64,000 nt of DNA, taken from Caprimulgus europaeus (taxonomy: Eukaryota > Chordata > Aves > Caprimulgiformes > Caprimulgidae). The notes under the pieces are model-generated. The model saw nothing but the letters and a program-made list of their open reading frames with translations. It did not search any database and was not told the DNA's origin. The stretch's first letter is position 1, and every line of letters starts with the position of its first letter. The stretch lies in NCBI GenBank assembly GCA_907165065.1, contig OU015540.1:1534001-1598000 (forward strand), given 5' to 3'. The position numbers and the translations under genes were made by a program. This document shows, one piece after another, positions 37,601-45,300 of this stretch.

Positions 37601-40392
37601 AGGCAGAGCCTGGCACCCTACCCGTTTGCGAGCCATGGTCACAGCCTCGAGTCCGCAGCGTTTCTGAAGAGGACGGAGCCCCCCTGCGCGTCCGGCACCT
37701 CCTCAGCACCCCTCCCCAGCGCACGATTTCCGCAGCCCCACCCAAACAGACTTTCACCCCTGGCTACACCAGCACAGCGGAGCTGGCCCGAGCCCTTCCA
37801 CCCTTGCCAAACAGCTGCCCAGGAAGGAGATGATGGTGCCACTGGGCATGGCTCACTTCACCCCTCCTGCTCCGTAAGAGGTGTCTCTGCCTGTGCACCA
37901 CACTGCCAGCCCCAGCAAGGAGGTGATGGTGCCACTGGGCACGGCTCAGTTCATCCCTCCTGCTCCAAAGGAGATGCCTCTGCCTGTGCCAGCCCCAGCA
38001 CGGACCCGGAGGCTCTCCTCACTTCAGGCACAGCCGAGGGACAGGAGCTCACTGCTCTGCTCATCCCATTGAGGAACCAAGGAGCCAGGATGCAATTTTG
38101 CATCCAAGACATGGAACACCCTGAGAACACGTTCTGCCTTCGCCTGGGTCAGGCCAGGAAAAAACAGAGAACAAAGACACAAACGCCGCCAGCTTCAGCT
38201 CAAAGCACAGTTACACCCAAACAGCAAAGCCTTGTTTGCTGCAGGCCCCGTCCCACCACGGCTCCAGATACACGTGAAGAAGTGTTACTTATTCAAGGTT
38301 GGGGACCTCAGCAGCATGAGGAGGAGAGGCCACAGAGAACAGGCTGCTCTAACCCACCAGCAGGAACCAGCATTGACCCACCACAGCATCGCCCTTCCCA
38401 CAGTCCAGCAGTGCCCAGCATTTTGTTAGGGGATAAAAAAGAGGTTCTTGCTGGTTTGAGGCAAGAGGGTGTCTGAGGGCAGGGCTGCTCCTGCTCACAC
38501 ACACTAATGCCACCGCAGCAGGAACACAACATGGCTGTGACACCCTGGATGGGATGCTCCATCCCATTCACCGCTCTGCAGCGGGGAGCGAGTGCCAGGG
38601 CTGAATCCTGCTTCTCCCAGCAGAAAATGGAAGACAGGAAAATTTCTCCCATTTCACTTGACCTCCTGGAAACCCCCCTGCATGTTTCAAAGACACAGCG
38701 GCTGCCTCAGCTCCGCCATCGCCCATCCCCAGCATCCCAGTGTCAGCAGGGAGTCCTGATGGCTTCCAACACAACACAGCTCCTCGCAGGGATGCAGCCC
38801 TCCTTTCTGCCCAGCCAGATCAAAGCTGTGGATCCTCCTTCCAGGCTTTTGAAATCACATTCAAGACAAACATTAACTTTTACACAGCTGGCTCAGATCA
38901 TCCAAACAGGCTCAGTTAGCCCCAAAAACCCACCGAGCCCATGGTGAGGAGCACACAAAGCTTCATTGGAGCCATCTGGAAGGATCTGACTCACCTTGAG
39001 TACAGCAACATCCACACCTGCCCAGGATCCAAACACTGCTGGGTCCACAAGCTACACCAGGCACGTCACTGCCCTGCCCCATAAAGCTCTGGCAGTGGGA
39101 CAGGCCATATGGTTGAAGTTACTAAAGCACTAAAACCCACAGAGCCCCACAAGCCATGGGGCAAACGGGTACATTGGGTGCTGAGCCCCTGCCAGGCTCT
39201 GTGTCTCCAGCAGGACAGGAGCAGTTCCAATCTCATTGCTTGGGTTTTTTTGTTGTTTGGGGTTTTTTTGTGCTAAACTGTTTAATAAACACAAGTTTCC
39301 ATTTTATAAGCAGAAAATGACACAGCCTGAAGTGTGCAGCTTCTGTTGCAGAGCTGAGGAACAGCTCAGACCCCCCAGCCAGGCTTTAATAACAGCAATT
39401 AGTCCCCTCCAAGCTCTATCTTGCTTCAGCCAGCAAAACTGCTGAACATCTGCAGGGCTTTATCAGGAGATTTTACAGCGTCCTTGTACACTCTGGGCTG
39501 CAAAAGCAGGAGCAGCTCAACCAAAGTGGCCAAGAAAACACACAGCAGAGCCGGAAATAAAACCCGGGTCTCCCCATTCCATTCCACCACAGATTGCATA
39601 ACGCAGGGTGCCCTGCCCATCCCAAAACACCTTCAGCTTTCCCACCTTCACACCATTGCAACACCCTCTCCCCAGCAGTGAGAGACCGCACCACGCAACC
39701 GTTCTCCTGGGAACTGGGCATCCCAGTGTGCAAAGCCTCCCTGCAGCCCAGGCCAGGGGTTTTGGCCTGGAAAAGGGGAGATGGAGATGAGATGCGAGGG
39801 TGGTGAGACCCTGGCCCAGGTTGCCCAGAGAAGCTGTGGCTGCTCCTCCCTGGAAGTGTTCAAGGCCAGGTTGGATGAGGCTTTGAGCAACCTGGTCTAG
39901 TGGAAGGTGTCCCTGCTGCTGGCAGGGGGGTTGGGACTGGATGAGCTTTAAGGCCCCTTCCCACCCAAACCAGTCTGAGATTCTATGATTTTGGGGGGCA
40001 CCCATCCCACCCCACCCACCACCAGCACCAGTCAGGCCATGGATGCTCCAGCAGAGATATTCTGGGGGAACACCACCCCTCTAGCCCACCCCGGGGAGGC
40101 TGGAGCTGGGCATTCCCAAGCCGGTGGGGATGCTGGGAGCCGGGGTGCTCACCCCATAGGTGCCGCAGCCATCTGCCCGTACCTGGTGGTGGGTCTCCTG
40201 CTCCACGTTGACTCCGTTCACCTCGACAACGCGATCCCCCGCACGCAGCCCTGCCGCCTCAGCCGGGGACCCGGGCTCGACTTTGCGGATGAACTGCCCG
40301 CTCTTGCCCTTCTCGCCGTGCAGGTGGAAGCCGTACCCGCTCTCCCCCTTCAGCATCCGGCACAGCCGCGGCTTCAGCTGGTCCTTGGCCAT
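7514..40392 (-). CDS. NHERF2: NHERF2 (SLC9A3R2), two-PDZ ERM-binding scaffold protein, complete CDS in seven exons
   Basis: Exons on - strand: 40392-40183, 35145-34888, 14051-13875, 12793-12640, 9967-9924, 9336-9274, 7672-7514; phases join cleanly to 354 residues (human 337). PDZ1 spans about residues 6-90 with carboxylate loop GYGF (19-22) and the helix B His in ETHHQ (68). PDZ2 spans about 163-245 with GYGF (177-180) and GLRHSEV (His 226). The C-terminal ezrin/radixin/moesin-binding helix is [13 protein letters not shown] (342-354), identical in core to known NHERF2. The family anchors NHE3, CFTR and receptors such as LPA2 to the apical actin cortex. The start ATG is the only in-frame Met before PDZ1, and its neighbours NTHL1 and NPW match human synteny. 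NHERF1 is excluded by the FSNF ending (NHERF1 ends FSNL) and by synteny. Confidence 0.97.
7673..9273 (-). other. NHERF2 intron 6
   Basis: Intron between exons 6 and 7. The only repeat I recognise is the CR1 tail at 8395-8530. Confidence 0.8.
8395..8530 (+). mobile_element. CR1 LINE 3' fragment
   Basis: Carries the CR1 tail signature GAGGGATTGAAGAGTCGTGT ... GACACAGTGCTGAGGGACAT ... GAGCTTTTCCAATCC. Closely related to the copies at 11.6-12.1 kb and 35.2-35.5 kb. Antisense to NHERF2. Confidence 0.9.
9274..9336 (-). CDS. NHERF2: NHERF2 exon 6 (short linker exon)
   Basis: 63 nt, [20 protein letters not shown] plus E. Acceptor GCCACCAG, donor GAG|GTAAAA. LNGGS and SDL match the human linker. Confidence 0.9.
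9493..9530. repeat. (CA)n/(TG)n alternating purine-pyrimidine tract
   Basis: ACACACGTGTGCACACACAT and onward. Imperfect CA repeat with Z-DNA-type alternation, in NHERF2 intron 5. Confidence 0.8.
9924..9967 (-). CDS. NHERF2: NHERF2 exon 5 (short linker exon)
   Basis: 44 nt; with the spare base of exon 4 it reads [15 protein letters not shown]. Acceptor GTCTGTAG, donor CAG|GTGAGT. It aligns with human PLPSPVTNGTSPAQ. Confidence 0.9.
10511..10730 (-). mobile_element. CR1 LINE 3' fragment
   Basis: Reads antisense on +: TTAAAGCTCATCCAGTCCCA ... GCAGGGACACCTTCCACTAG ... CCTCATCCAACCTGG ... GGTCTCACCACCCTCAC. Sense to NHERF2. Confidence 0.92.
11615..12127 (+). mobile_element. CR1 LINE, about 510-bp 3' end including ORF2 C-terminal remnant
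   Basis: Encodes a decayed CR1 ORF2 tail ([20 protein letters not shown]-like) followed by the CR1 3' UTR up to TGATCTTAAAGGGCTTTTCC and a degenerate ATTGTGTGA terminus. Antisense to NHERF2. Confidence 0.93.
12551..12570. repeat. (CCCT)n microsatellite
   Basis: About five CCCT units, 70 bp into the intron downstream of NHERF2 exon 4. Confidence 0.85.
12640..12793 (-). CDS. NHERF2: NHERF2 exon 4 (end of PDZ2)
   Basis: 154 nt, [19 protein letters not shown] to PTEEHTK plus one base. Acceptor TTTGCAG, donor AAAG|GTGAGA. Contains the PDZ2 helix B His and the [12 protein letters not shown] strand. Confidence 0.96.
12794..13874 (-). other. NHERF2 intron 3
   Basis: 1.08 kb intron inside the PDZ2 coding region. 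No repeat recognised. Confidence 0.8.
13875..14051 (-). CDS. NHERF2: NHERF2 exon 3 (PDZ2 N-terminal part)
   Basis: 59 codons, [18 protein letters not shown] to LRPQDRLVE, including GYGFNLH. Acceptor CAACCAG, donor GAG|GTGACG. Both ends are phase 0. Confidence 0.96.
15174..15243. repeat. A/C-rich low-complexity tract
   Basis: Runs of AAACAAACAAAAAACC-type sequence. In the NHERF2 sense this is G/T-rich. Confidence 0.75.
16763..16783. other. Palindrome T7-GCATGC-A7
   Basis: Perfect 20-bp inverted repeat centred on GCATGC (16771-16776), 8 bp after an ATTTGCAT octamer-type motif at 16749-16756. Confidence 0.7.
17771..17902 (-). mobile_element. CR1 LINE 3' fragment (short)
   Basis: Begins CATAGAACCACAGACTGGTT (CR1 terminus, reverse complement) and breaks off after CCTCATCCAACCTGGCC. 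Sense to NHERF2. Confidence 0.9.
17981..18020. repeat. (GAG)n trinucleotide repeat
   Basis: About thirteen GAG/GGA units with one GAA interruption. Polypyrimidine on the NHERF2 sense strand. Confidence 0.9.
18818..19500 (+). mobile_element. CR1 LINE, longest 3' copy in the window (about 680 bp)
   Basis: Contains ORF2 C-terminal coding remnants ([19 protein letters not shown]-like at about 19100-19160) and a full 3' UTR ending CCAAACCAGTCTGTGGTTCT. Stops interrupt the frame, so it is dead. Antisense to NHERF2. Confidence 0.94.
21893..22130 (-). mobile_element. CR1 LINE 3' fragment, different subfamily
   Basis: GGGTTGGAAGGGACCTCAGG ... ATCATCCAGTCCAACCCCCC ... CAGGTTGCACAGG ... GAACATCTCCAGAGATGGAG ... 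CACTCACCCTGAGCCCTGCA. The internal segment differs from the other copies, indicating a separate CR1 subfamily. Sense to NHERF2. Confidence 0.9.
23457..23544. repeat. 21-bp minisatellite, four perfect copies
   Basis: Unit GGGAAGGCAGTGGGAGATGC plus T, repeated four times without change from 23457 to 23540, then a partial GGGA. Confidence 0.93.
25440..25705. promoter_or_regulatory. Intronic CpG-rich block with GATA motifs and CRE half-palindrome
   Basis: CpG-dense (GCCGCGG, GGGCGAGG, GGTGCGCGGCGG, GGCGGCGGGGG) in an otherwise CpG-poor intron. Contains CTTATC (25528), AGATAAG (25557), GATAAC (25654), GATAAA (25695) and GACGTCA (25644). Candidate enhancer or alternative promoter of NHERF2. No matching exon was recognised. 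Confidence 0.45.
27147..27272 (+). mobile_element. MIR-type SINE relic
   Basis: In MIR order on +: AAGGACTGGGAGCC, CGATTCTGAC, GGGAAATCACTCAACC, CAGCCTCAGTCTCCCCAACC, corresponding to the MIR core GACTGGGAG...CAAGTCACTTAACC...GCCTCAGTTTCC. Very diverged. Confidence 0.6.
28452..28597 (+). mobile_element. CR1 LINE 3' fragment
   Basis: CATTCAAAGCCAGGTTGGAT ... GGGCAGCCTGATCTAGTGG ... CTTTAAGGTCCTTTCCAACC ... GGGATTCCAC. Antisense to NHERF2. Confidence 0.92.
30128..30170. repeat. T-rich tract
   Basis: Run of about 14 T in an AT-rich pocket extending to 30400. Nothing else recognised. Confidence 0.6.
33043..33250 (-). mobile_element. CR1 LINE 3' fragment
   Basis: ATCATCAAATCGTGGTTGGA ... AGACCTTTGAGATCATCAAG ... 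GATGGGGACTCACCCACC ... GGCAGCCCATTCCAGTCC. CR1 tail in reverse orientation. Sense to NHERF2. Confidence 0.85.
33603..34085. repeat. 20-bp polypurine tandem array, about 24 identical copies
   Basis: Unit GAAGAGAAGGAAGGAGGGAG runs from 33603 to 34085 with no substitution visible; the first unit lacks two bases. The + strand is 100% purine. As 20 is not a multiple of 3, every + frame is open with a 60-bp (20-residue) period, which creates a spurious 346-residue ORF. It lies in NHERF2 intron 2, about 0.8 kb downstream of exon 2 in the gene direction, where the transcript would be pure pyrimidine. Confidence 0.97.
34888..35145 (-). CDS. NHERF2: NHERF2 exon 2 (end of PDZ1 and linker)
   Basis: 86 codons, [19 protein letters not shown] to SFSSHGSRK. 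Donor AAG|GTGAGG. The acceptor TCCTTTCCAG (35155-35146) sits directly against a CR1 3' tail. The second half is a Ser-rich linker that aligns to human NHERF2 only loosely. Confidence 0.95.
35156..35535 (-). mobile_element. CR1 LINE 3' end abutting NHERF2 exon 2 acceptor
   Basis: The CR1 terminus (GATTCTGTGATTC on the - strand, 35168-35156) ends 10 bp from the splice site of exon 2. The body shares long near-identical blocks with 11615-12127 and 41086-41378. ORF2 remnant at 35440-35530. Same sense as NHERF2. Confidence 0.94.
36816..36850. repeat. A-rich tract
   Basis: AAATAAAAAAAAAAACAAAA followed by AACAAAAC units; low complexity in NHERF2 intron 1. Confidence 0.75.
39771..39990 (+). mobile_element. 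CR1 LINE 3' fragment
   Basis: GGGAGATGGAGATGAGATGC ... GGTGGTGAGACCCTGGCCCA ... CAACCTGGTCTAGTGGAAGG ... CAGTCTGAGATTCTATGATT, with the classic CR1 ATTCTATGA terminus. About 190 bp from NHERF2 exon 1. Antisense. Confidence 0.94.
40183..40392 (-). CDS. NHERF2: NHERF2 exon 1 (start codon, PDZ1 N-terminal part)
   Basis: ATG at 40392-40390. 70 codons, [16 protein letters not shown] to [14 protein letters not shown], then donor CAG|GTACGG (GT at 40182-40181). Very GC-rich; it lies inside the promoter CpG island. Confidence 0.96.
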
Positions 40393-40640
40393 GGCCGGGC
40401 CCGGCGGAGCGGGAGCGGAGCGGAGGGTGGGGGCGGCCGCGGGGCCCCTTTTATGCGCGGCCCGGGGCGGGAGCGGAGGGGCGGGCCGAGGCCGGGGCCG
40501 GGGCCGGGGCCGGGGCGGTGCGGATCGCGGCCATACTGAGCGCTGCCCCGCGGCGCCGGGAGCGCGGCGGGCGGGGACGGGGACGGGAACGGGGACGGGC
40601 CGGGCGGAGCCGGGGCGGAGCTGCTGGTCTGGACGGGGCG
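40393..40640 (-). promoter_or_regulatory. NHERF2: NHERF2 promoter CpG island with TATA-like box
   Basis: On the gene strand GCGCATAAAAGGGG occupies 40458-40445, a TATA-like element about 55-60 bp above the ATG, so transcription probably starts near 40420 with a very short 5' UTR. Flanked by CpG-dense sequence and by (CCGGGG)4 at 40492-40515. Confidence 0.65.
40492..40515. repeat. (CCGGGG)4 hexanucleotide repeat in NHERF2 promoter
   Basis: Four perfect CCGGGG units (the GGGGCC family) about 40 bp upstream of the TATA-like box. G-quadruplex-prone on the + strand. Confidence 0.9.
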
Positions 40641-41085
40641 GGAGGAGCCGGGAGGGGGACCGACACTGGGATCGGCACCGGGACTGACACCGGGATCGGC
40701 ATTGGGACTGGGACTGGCACTGGGAGAGGGACCGGCACCGGGAGCGGGGCCGACACCGGGACTGACACTGAAATTGACACTGGGATCAGCACCGGGAGCG
40801 GGACTGACACTGAAATCGACATCGGGATCAGCATGGGCACCGGGACTGACACCGGCATCGTCATCAGGAGCCGGACCGGCACTGACACCGGGACCGGGAC
40901 TGACACCAGCACTGGGACCAGCACTGACACCAGGATCAACACTGTAACTGGCACTGATGCTGGGATCAACACCGGCACTGACACTGGGATTAGCACCAGC
41001 ACTGACACTGGCACCAGCACTGGCACTGGGATCAACACCGGGACTGGCACCAGGACCAGCACTGCCACCAGGACCAGCAGGCGAG
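40570..41085. repeat. Hexamer-based minisatellite upstream of NHERF2
   Basis: Begins as GGGGAC/GGGAAC units in the CpG island (40570-40605), then becomes a long degenerate array of 6-bp words GGGACT, GACACC, GGCACT, GGGATC up to 41085, where a CR1 starts. The period is a multiple of 3, giving spurious ORFs rich in Thr-Gly or Val-Pro. Confidence 0.9.
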
Positions 41086-41378
41086 GTGGATCTCGGCCTC
41101 TTCTCCCAAGGAGCAAGCGATAGGACAAGAGGAAATGGGCTCCAGTTGTGCCCAGGACAGTTGAGATTGGATGTGAGGAAGAATTTCTTTGCTGAAAGGG
41201 TTCTGAGGCATTGGAAGGGGTTGCCCAGGGCAGTGGTGGAGTCCCCATCCCTGGAGGGATTTAAAAGACAGATGGATGTGATGCTTAGGGACATGGTTTA
41301 GCAGTAGGCTTCTAAGTGTGAGGTTTATGGTTGGAGTCGATGATCTTAAAGGGCTTTTCCAAGTAAAACAATTCTATG
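41086..41378 (+). mobile_element. CR1 LINE 3' fragment joined to the minisatellite
   Basis: GGACAAGAGGAAATGGGCTC ... GAAGAATTTCTTTGCTGAAA ... GATGATCTTAAAGGGCTTTT ... CAATTCTATG. The array ends and the CR1 begins with no gap. Confidence 0.93.
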
Positions 41379-42248
41379 GGGCAGCACAGCTCTCTGGGAC
41401 GTGGGCAAGGACCACCCTGTGAAGGGGCATCAGTGGGGAGCAGGGCCTGGAGCAGAGGCCACTCATCCAGAGAGCTTCATCCTCAACTGATGGGCTGTGC
41501 TGGGACTGGAGAGGAGGACACAGCCCAGCAGCTCCTCTGCCCACCCAGCCCCAGCCCGTGACCCCGGGGAGATGTAGAGATCTTTGGGGAATGTCTCTGC
41601 TGAACCAGCCAGCGCGTCACACACAGAGCCCACGGGCTGGTGCCCTTCATGTGTTCATCAGAAACGCTTTTTAGTGAACCCAGGGCCAAGTTCGTTAGCG
41701 GGCAGCTCTGCCATGCTAATCCCAGACATTCCTGGTGGGGAAAGGCTCCTGCTCCACCAGGGTGTCCCTGTGGAGAGGCTGACCAGGTTTCACCTGGAAT
41801 GAGTTCGTTTTGGTGGAACATGGAGATCTTCCTCTTCACCTTTTGCATTCCTGGTCTTCATTTCCTTGAAATCTCTTACCAGGAGGAAATGACCCAGATT
41901 CGTTGTCACAGCGTTGGTGCTGTGTGTCACATTCCTGGCACAGGTTTCCCAGCTCTCCTCTGTGGCATTTCTCCTTCCTCAACCGCTTTCCTTCCAGATT
42001 TTTATAGAGCTGAAGCAAATGCAGTGGCCAGCTTGAGGTGGTAAATAAAAGATCCCAAAATCCATATTGATTGGCTTTTCATTTGCAGTCTGTGTTTAAA
42101 AAAACCCAAAAAAACCCCAAAGACTTCCACTGCAGTTGCACATCAGGTCACTCTTCGAAGGAAAGATCCTGGAACCAAAAAGGTGCTTGGTGACGTGTCT
42201 TAGAGTCGCTACCCTGGGAAAAAATGGTCACCCTCAGCTGGGAGTGGG
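41379..42248. other. Intergenic, no gene recognised
   Basis: Single-copy-looking sequence with an A-rich run at about 42095-42120. No coding frame with conserved features. Confidence 0.6.
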
Positions 42249-42492
42249 CTCAGCCCCAGCTCAGCCCCAGTTCAGCTCCCAGTTCAGCCGCAGTTCAGCC
42301 TCAGTTCAGCCCCAGCCCAGGCTCAGGTCAGCTTCCAGCTCAGCCCCCAGCCCCAGTTCAGCCCTAGTTCAGCCCCAGTTCAGCCCCAGCTCAGCCCCAC
42401 TTCAGCCCCCAGCCCCAGTTCAGCCCCAGTTCAGCCCCCAGCCCCAGTTCAGCCCCAGTTCAGCCCCCAGCCCCAGTTCAGCCCCAGCTCCC
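42249..42492. repeat. Degenerate minisatellite (CAGCCCCAGTT unit)
   Basis: Words CAGCCCCAGTT and CAGCTCAGCCCC recur with an 11-12 bp core period, partly organised in a higher-order unit of about 30 bp (CAGCCCCCAGCCCCAGTT) at 42400-42490. Confidence 0.9.
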
Positions 42493-42973
42493 CTCTGGCC
42501 GAGGTGCCCCCAGGACACCTTTGCTCCGAGGCTCCCCTGCTCCCCGCGGTGCTGCAGAAGCGCCGATCTCAGCACAAAATCTCGGGTGACGCGGGAAGAG
42601 GCCAGAGAGCCGGGAAATCCCGAGCCTGTGTTATTCGCTGTACGAGGCAAGTGCTCCCTTGAGCCTCTTTGTGGAGCCCTGAAGCTTTTTATCAGGCTGG
42701 AGGAGTGCAAATAATTGATTTTTCCACTCACTGACCAAACCAAAAAACCGGCGGGAGGCGGGGAGGGAAGGAATTGTTTCAAGTTTATATGAACAAAAAA
42801 GTTTTTCTTTTTATTCAGTGCAATAAAAACACGAAGGAGAAAATCTTTTGGGTGGTCAGACAGAATATTTTAACTTGTTTGAAGGTCTTTTTTAAAAGTG
42901 TTGGTAGTTTGCAAAAGAAAAAGGGGAGGAAATATCATTTCAAAAAGGTGAAAATGGGATGTTTGACTTTTTC
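42493..42973. other. Intergenic, no gene recognised
   Basis: GC-rich first half, AT-rich second half. Nothing identified. Confidence 0.55.
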
Positions 42974-43180
42974 ATAGAATCCCAGACTGGTCTGGGTGGG
43001 AAGGGACCCCAAAGCTCACCCAGTCCCAACCCCCCTGCCAGCAGCAGGGACACCTTCCACTAGACCAGGTTGCTCAAAGCCTCATCCAACCTGGCCGAGA
43101 ACACTTCCAGGGAGGAGCAGCCACAGCTTCTCTGGGCAACCTGGGCCAGGGTCTCACCACCCTCACACCAAAGAATTTAT
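42974..43180 (-). mobile_element. CR1 LINE 3' fragment
   Basis: CATAGAATCCCAGACTGGTC ... CAGCAGCAGGGACACCTTCC ... GGGCAACCTGGGCCAGGGTC ... CACACCAAAGAATTTATT. Confidence 0.93.
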
Positions 43181-43424
43181 TAAAAAATGCTTATTTTTGT
43201 TGAGCACAAACATTTTCTCAAATTTCTGAATTTGTTGATTTTTTTCAACCCCAGTGTTCCCCCAAATCCTTTTTTTTTTCCCCCAAAACCCATCTATAGA
43301 TGTAGAGAAATGAAGGAGGGTCAGGTGCTGAGCGTCACTGTTCAGCACGAGGACATAACCCAGCAGAGACGTCGGGATCCACACGCTGCTCCTGGGAAGG
43401 CTCCAGCAAACCTTCCAACCTGAG

Positions 43425-43555
43425 CATCACCCTGCCAGCGCTCCCCAGGGGCATCACCACCCTGCCAGCGCTCCCCAGGGGCACCGGGCATCACCCTGCC
43501 AATGCTCCCCAGGGGCATCGGGCATCACCCTGCCAGCGCTCCCCAGGGGCACCGG
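43425..43555. repeat. Minisatellite, about 33-37 bp, four copies
   Basis: CATCACCCTGCCAGCGCTCC followed by CCAGGGGCACCGGG, four times with small changes. Confidence 0.92.
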
Positions 43556-44185
43556 GACGCCCGGCCCAGCCACCGCGGAGCCGGAGCTTGCTGGGCTGGT
43601 GACAGCCACGTTCTACATCCCAGGAGACCTTGGCCACCCGTGGCACCTTCTGCCCAGGTCCTGCCCCCAAGCTCAGCGCAGCACCTCATCAGCAGTGGTG
43701 TTTGATGGGCTGATGCTACTGCAGTAATTAATTCAGACTATTAATGAATGAAGTCTCAGGCTTCCCACCTGGCACGGATGCAGCCGCGCTCGTTCCTCCG
43801 TCATTTCACCATCGCTCGGCGTGGGGCTGCTGGGTCCTGGCTGCTCTCTGGGGAGCAGGAGCTCCTGCAGAGCTGGGAAAGGCTGATGATTTATTTTTAA
43901 TGCCAGAGGAACTGGGAAAGAGAAGAGAGCTCACAAAAAGCACCGTCTCAGTTTCTCTGGGCCTCTGTGTGTGGCACTATTGAGCTGTAAACAGCTTCCA
44001 GGTTGGATTTCTGAGGATAGATGGAGAATTGATCATAAGAAGGATTAATTAGAGGCTTTGTGGGTTGTGAAAGTCCAGAAAGTTCAGCTCCACTGCTGAG
44101 AGCTGGGAGATCCCTCTTGCACAAGCTGCCAGGTCCCATCTGCCCAAGTCCTTTGCTATTTGGGAGCAGAAAGCAGGGCCAGGAC

Positions 44186-44330
44186 CATCCATCCCTGGCA
44201 GCACCAATCCCCATCAACACCCATTCCCAGTTTCACCCATCCCCAGCAGCACCCATCTCCAGGAGCACCCATTCCCAGGGCCACCCATGCCCAGCAGCAC
44301 CCATCCCTGGGAGCACCCACTCTGGGTGAG
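44186..44330. repeat. Minisatellite, about 18-bp unit
   Basis: CAGCACCCATCCCCAG-type words in roughly eight degenerate copies. Confidence 0.85.
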
Positions 44331-45095
44331 GCTGCTGGTGGAGCAGCACTGATGAGCACACCCACAGAAGCACCAGTGTGGTGGAAGGGACCTCCCCAGG
44401 CAGGAATGCACCCACGAGGTCCCTGCCAGCACCCAGCCGTGTGGGCAGCGCTGCCGCCCCAGAAGAGCATTGGGGTTGATTCATGCCGTGCTCCACCACA
44501 GCCAGGTCCTCTCCTGCCAGGAGGAGAAGCAGAGTGGAGGCTCCATGCCAGGAGCTGGACCTGAGCCCCAGGGTGGCAGTGGTGGCCTGAGCAGGGTGAA
44601 GCACCTCAAGAGGTTCTTGCAGAGCTGGAGGTGGATGGAGATGGGGGGCTCCTAGTTCCACCCTGGCTCCCGACCCCATCGGGCACGGGTCAGGCAGAGC
44701 TGGGCAGTGCCAGCTGGGCAGCTTTGTCACAGGTCACCTCTGCTCCTGGTGGCACATGGCCACGGCAGGTGAGCTGCCCCGAGGAAGCAGCATGGGTGCT
44801 CCCCAAATACAGCCCTGTGGGCAGCCAACAGCTGGCAATGTCCCCAGTGCCGGGGCCCACGGGAGGGTCCTGACCCGGCATTTCCCCCCAGACACCCCAG
44901 GAACAGCCCGGGGAGATCTCTGCCCCTGTCACTAAGCTGCTGTCACCTTATCAGCGCTCTGGACAGCGTGGAAATAGGCAAAGCAGCAGGCAAAGAGATC
45001 CTGTTATCTCCTGCTCTCTGCAGCTCCCACCCCTTATCTCCAGCCTCCATTAGCTCCCTTGGGTGGCATCAGCGTGGGGGTGTGGACAGCCTGGT
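44331..45095. other. Intergenic, no gene recognised
   Basis: GC-rich non-coding sequence. I see no convincing exon. Confidence 0.5.
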
Positions 45096-45139
45096 GGGAT
45101 GGGATGGGATGGGATGGGATGGGATGGGATGGGATGGGA
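45096..45139. repeat. (GGGAT)8 pentanucleotide repeat
   Basis: Eight perfect GGGAT units plus GGGA. G-quadruplex-competent on the + strand. Confidence 0.97.
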
Positions 45140-45194
45140 CAGGAGCCTTGGCAGACCCTGGCTCAGCATTGGATCCCACAGCCCAGGGCTTCTC

Positions 45195-45300
45195 ACAGGG
45201 ACATCCAGGGCCATCACATGGACTATCTGGGGCCATCCCATGGACTATCTGGGGCCACCACAGGGACCATCCAGGACCATCACATGGACCATCTGGAGTC
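45195..45300. repeat. Minisatellite, about 24-bp unit
   Basis: CATGGACTATCTGGGGCCAT-type unit in four to five degenerate copies, 60 bp from the GGGAT array. Confidence 0.85.

Larger units (their letters stand above)
35146..40182 (-). other. NHERF2 intron 1 (5.0 kb)
   Basis: Between the PDZ1 half-exons. Holds CR1 fragments at 35156-35535 and 39771-39990; the rest looks single copy without coding signal. Confidence 0.8.

Noticed and set aside
7514-40392. NHERF1 (SLC9A3R1) instead of NHERF2
   Set aside because: Linker sequence, the FSNF C-terminus and the NTHL1/NPW neighbours fit NHERF2.
40374-41294. 306-residue and 265-residue ORFs rich in Ser-Ala-Gly or Val-Pro
   Set aside because: Artefact of the hexamer minisatellite. 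They run antisense through NHERF2 exon 1, its promoter and a CR1.
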